Origin: an uncultured Clostridium sp.
GTDB lineage: Bacteria; Bacillota; Clostridia; Lachnospirales; Lachnospiraceae
Assembly (NCBI GenBank): GCA_934438135.1
Contig: CAKSBP010000005.1
Coordinates: 37,978-101,977, forward strand
Direction of reading: 5' to 3'
DNA length: 64,000 nt
Shown: positions 63,258-64,000 of the stretch, piece by piece
Position numbering within the stretch: position 1 is the first letter of the stretch
How the letters are laid out: the number at the start of each line of letters is the position of its first letter
Made by a program: the position numbers and the translations under genes
Notes under the pieces: model-generated
Told to the model about the DNA's origin: nothing
What the model saw: the letters and a program-made list of their open reading frames with translations, nothing else
Database searches by the model: none

Positions 63258-63285
63258 AGTATAACACGTTAAAGAAGAATTTCAA
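63258..63285 (-). promoter_or_regulatory. yifB-dprA-topA operon promoter
   Basis: TTGAAA (63280-63285) and TATACT (63258-63263) have a 16-base spacer, about 45 bases before the yifB start. Confidence 0.65.
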
Positions 63286-63306
63286 CGAAATTTTCCTCAT
63301 AAAGGG

Positions 63307-63353
63307 AAAAGAATGTGTAATATTCCTCTATAGAAGACTGACACACTCTTTCT
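63307..63353 (-). terminator. Candidate nrdR terminator
   Basis: AAAGAGTGTGT and ACACATTCTTT (minus strand) pair with one G-U and a 22-base loop; a short TTTT follows. Weak but well placed, eight bases after the nrdR stop. Confidence 0.45.
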
Positions 63354-63361
63354 TATCGTAT

Positions 63362-63826
63362 TTATGATTCCTGTTTATTATCTATGATTTTCTTTATCTC
63401 ATCCATAAAAGTCTTCGCATCTTTAAATTCACGATATACAGATGCAAAACGGACATAGGCTACCGTATCTAAATCTTTTAGCTTATCCATAACAATCTCC
63501 CCAATTAACGAACTTGGAATCTCTTTTTCTTCCCGGTTGTAAATTGCGGTTTCAATTTCGTCTACGACAGCATTTATCTGATCTACAGATATCGGCCTTT
63601 TATGGCAGGAACGGAATATCCCTCTTTCAATCTTAGTTCTGTCATAAGATTCCCTATTCTGATCTTTCTTTATTACGACTAATGAAATCGCCTCTACTTT
63701 TTCATAAGTAGTAAAACGTTTTGAACAGCTGTCACACTGTCTTCTCCGACGTATGGAATTATTCTCTTCTACTGGCCGCGAATCAATTACCCTCGTATTA
63801 TCTTCACCACAAAATGGGCACTTCAT
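63362..63826 (-). CDS. nrdR: Transcriptional repressor NrdR
   Basis: 154 residues, standard length. N-terminal zinc ribbon (MKCPFCGEDNTRVIDSR, CDSCSKRFTTYE) followed by an ATP-cone (VVIKKDQNRESYDRTKIERGI). It represses ribonucleotide reductase genes according to dATP/ATP. GGAGGG precedes ATG 63826. No NrdR-box pair is near; its targets lie elsewhere. Confidence 0.97.
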   Translation of the reverse strand: MKCPFCGEDNTRVIDSRPVEENNSIRRRRQCDSCSKRFTTYEKVEAISLVVIKKDQNRESYDRTKIERGIFRSCHKRPISVDQINAVVDEIETAIYNREEKEIPSSLIGEIVMDKLKDLDTVAYVRFASVYREFKDAKTFMDEIKKIIDNKQES

Positions 63827-63863
63827 GCTATCCCTCCTCTACTGTATACCTTTTCTATCTTGT

Positions 63864-63891
63864 ATTATAACAAAAAAACGTCATTTGGCAA
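63864..63891 (-). promoter_or_regulatory. nrdR promoter
   Basis: TTGCCA (63886-63891) and TATAAT (63864-63869) have a 16-base spacer. About 38 bases before the ATG. Confidence 0.65.
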
Positions 63892-63892
63892 T

Positions 63893-63924
63893 AAAAAAAT
63901 CAGAGCCATTATTCCGGCCCTGAT
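63893..63924 (-). terminator. Terminator of the gene upstream of nrdR
   Basis: ATCAGAGCC (63899-63907) pairs with GGCCCTGAT (63916-63924), one mismatch, and is followed by a seven-T run on the minus strand. It ends a transcript entering from beyond 64000. A minus-strand frame runs from the window edge to a TAA inside this hairpin; I do not recognise it and do not call it a gene. Confidence 0.7.
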
Positions 63925-64000
63925 CGGGAGTTTGACAGTTTAATAATTAGAAAATCTATCGCAGGCCTTGTAATACCTGCTCTTTTTATGTCAAATTTTT

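Noticed and set aside
1..64000. Many antisense or overlapping ORFs of 60-160 codons within fla/che and other genes
   Set aside because: They lack ribosome sites and family features, and their reading mirrors the codon pattern of the gene on the other strand.
63925..64000. Possible end of another minus-strand gene, and a GCAGG/CCTGC hairpin at 63961-63980 followed by T's on the plus strand
   Set aside because: The frame is about 30 residues and unrecognised, and no plus-strand gene leads into the hairpin. Too short to support.
1..64000. CRISPR arrays, tRNA/rRNA genes, insertion sequences, integrases or phage genes
   Set aside because: None seen by reading; no regularly spaced repeats, transposase or integrase motifs were found.

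Overview
The window is an AT-rich, almost fully coding chromosomal segment of a motile low-GC Bacillota. The gene families (CodY, FliY-type switch protein, CheC/CheD, 2-hydroxyacyl-CoA dehydratase, clostridial-type flagellar operon with FapA) point to a clostridial gut-type anaerobe, most likely Lachnospiraceae. I cannot fix the genus from sequence alone. I saw no rRNA, tRNA, CRISPR array, insertion sequence or prophage.

Layout. 1-11.6 kb is a run of small independent units: a membrane-anchored polysaccharide deacetylase cut by the window edge, an LtaS-like sulfatase with an extra C-terminal domain, a dicarboxylate/amino-acid:cation symporter, biotin transporter bioY with a BirA-type operator, a HAD phosphatase, a TPR protein, a small alarmone synthetase, CorA, and pdxST with a divergent MocR-type PdxR regulator. 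11.6-21.1 kb holds a 2-hydroxyacyl-CoA dehydratase pair, one member fused in frame to its activase, then tyrS, two unusual AT-rich genes, a U32 peptidase-like pair (one with a PilZ-like N-terminus) and an acyltransferase. 21.2-23.05 kb is rpsB-tsf with its own promoter and a structured leader.

23.1-57.45 kb is one long fla/che operon on the minus strand, from a sigma-A-like promoter at 57421-57448 to a strong terminator at 23100-23128. It runs flgB-flgC-fliE-fliF-fliG-fliH-fliI-fliJ-ylxF-fliK-flgD-(TIGR02530)-flgE-flbD-motA-motB-fliL-fliM-fliY-cheY-fliO-fliP-fliQ-fliR-flhB-flhA-flhF-flhG-(PilZ brake)-cheB-cheA-cheW-cheC-cheD-(small membrane protein)-fliA/sigD-fapA-like-(103 aa)-SwrB-like-(MltG-like). 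The order is nearly that of Bacillus subtilis, with motAB, a YcgR-like brake and extra tail genes added. It supplies basal body, export gate, switch, stator, chemotaxis core and the flagellar sigma factor. fliC, the filament caps, receptors and cheR are not here.

57.5-64 kb holds codY directly upstream of flgB, then topA-dprA-yifB (their own operon) and nrdR, extending the conserved dprA-topA-codY-flgB neighbourhood.

No wholly new system is obvious. The items most worth checking are the PilZ/U32-like pair, the dehydratase-activase fusion with a strong internal ribosome binding site, the flagellar-operon MltG-like stub without a catalytic domain, a nuclease-like gene that appears to start at ATA, and several regulatory sites (BirA operator, PdxR-type direct repeats, rpsB leader, an internal promoter before fliM and intra-operon hairpins).
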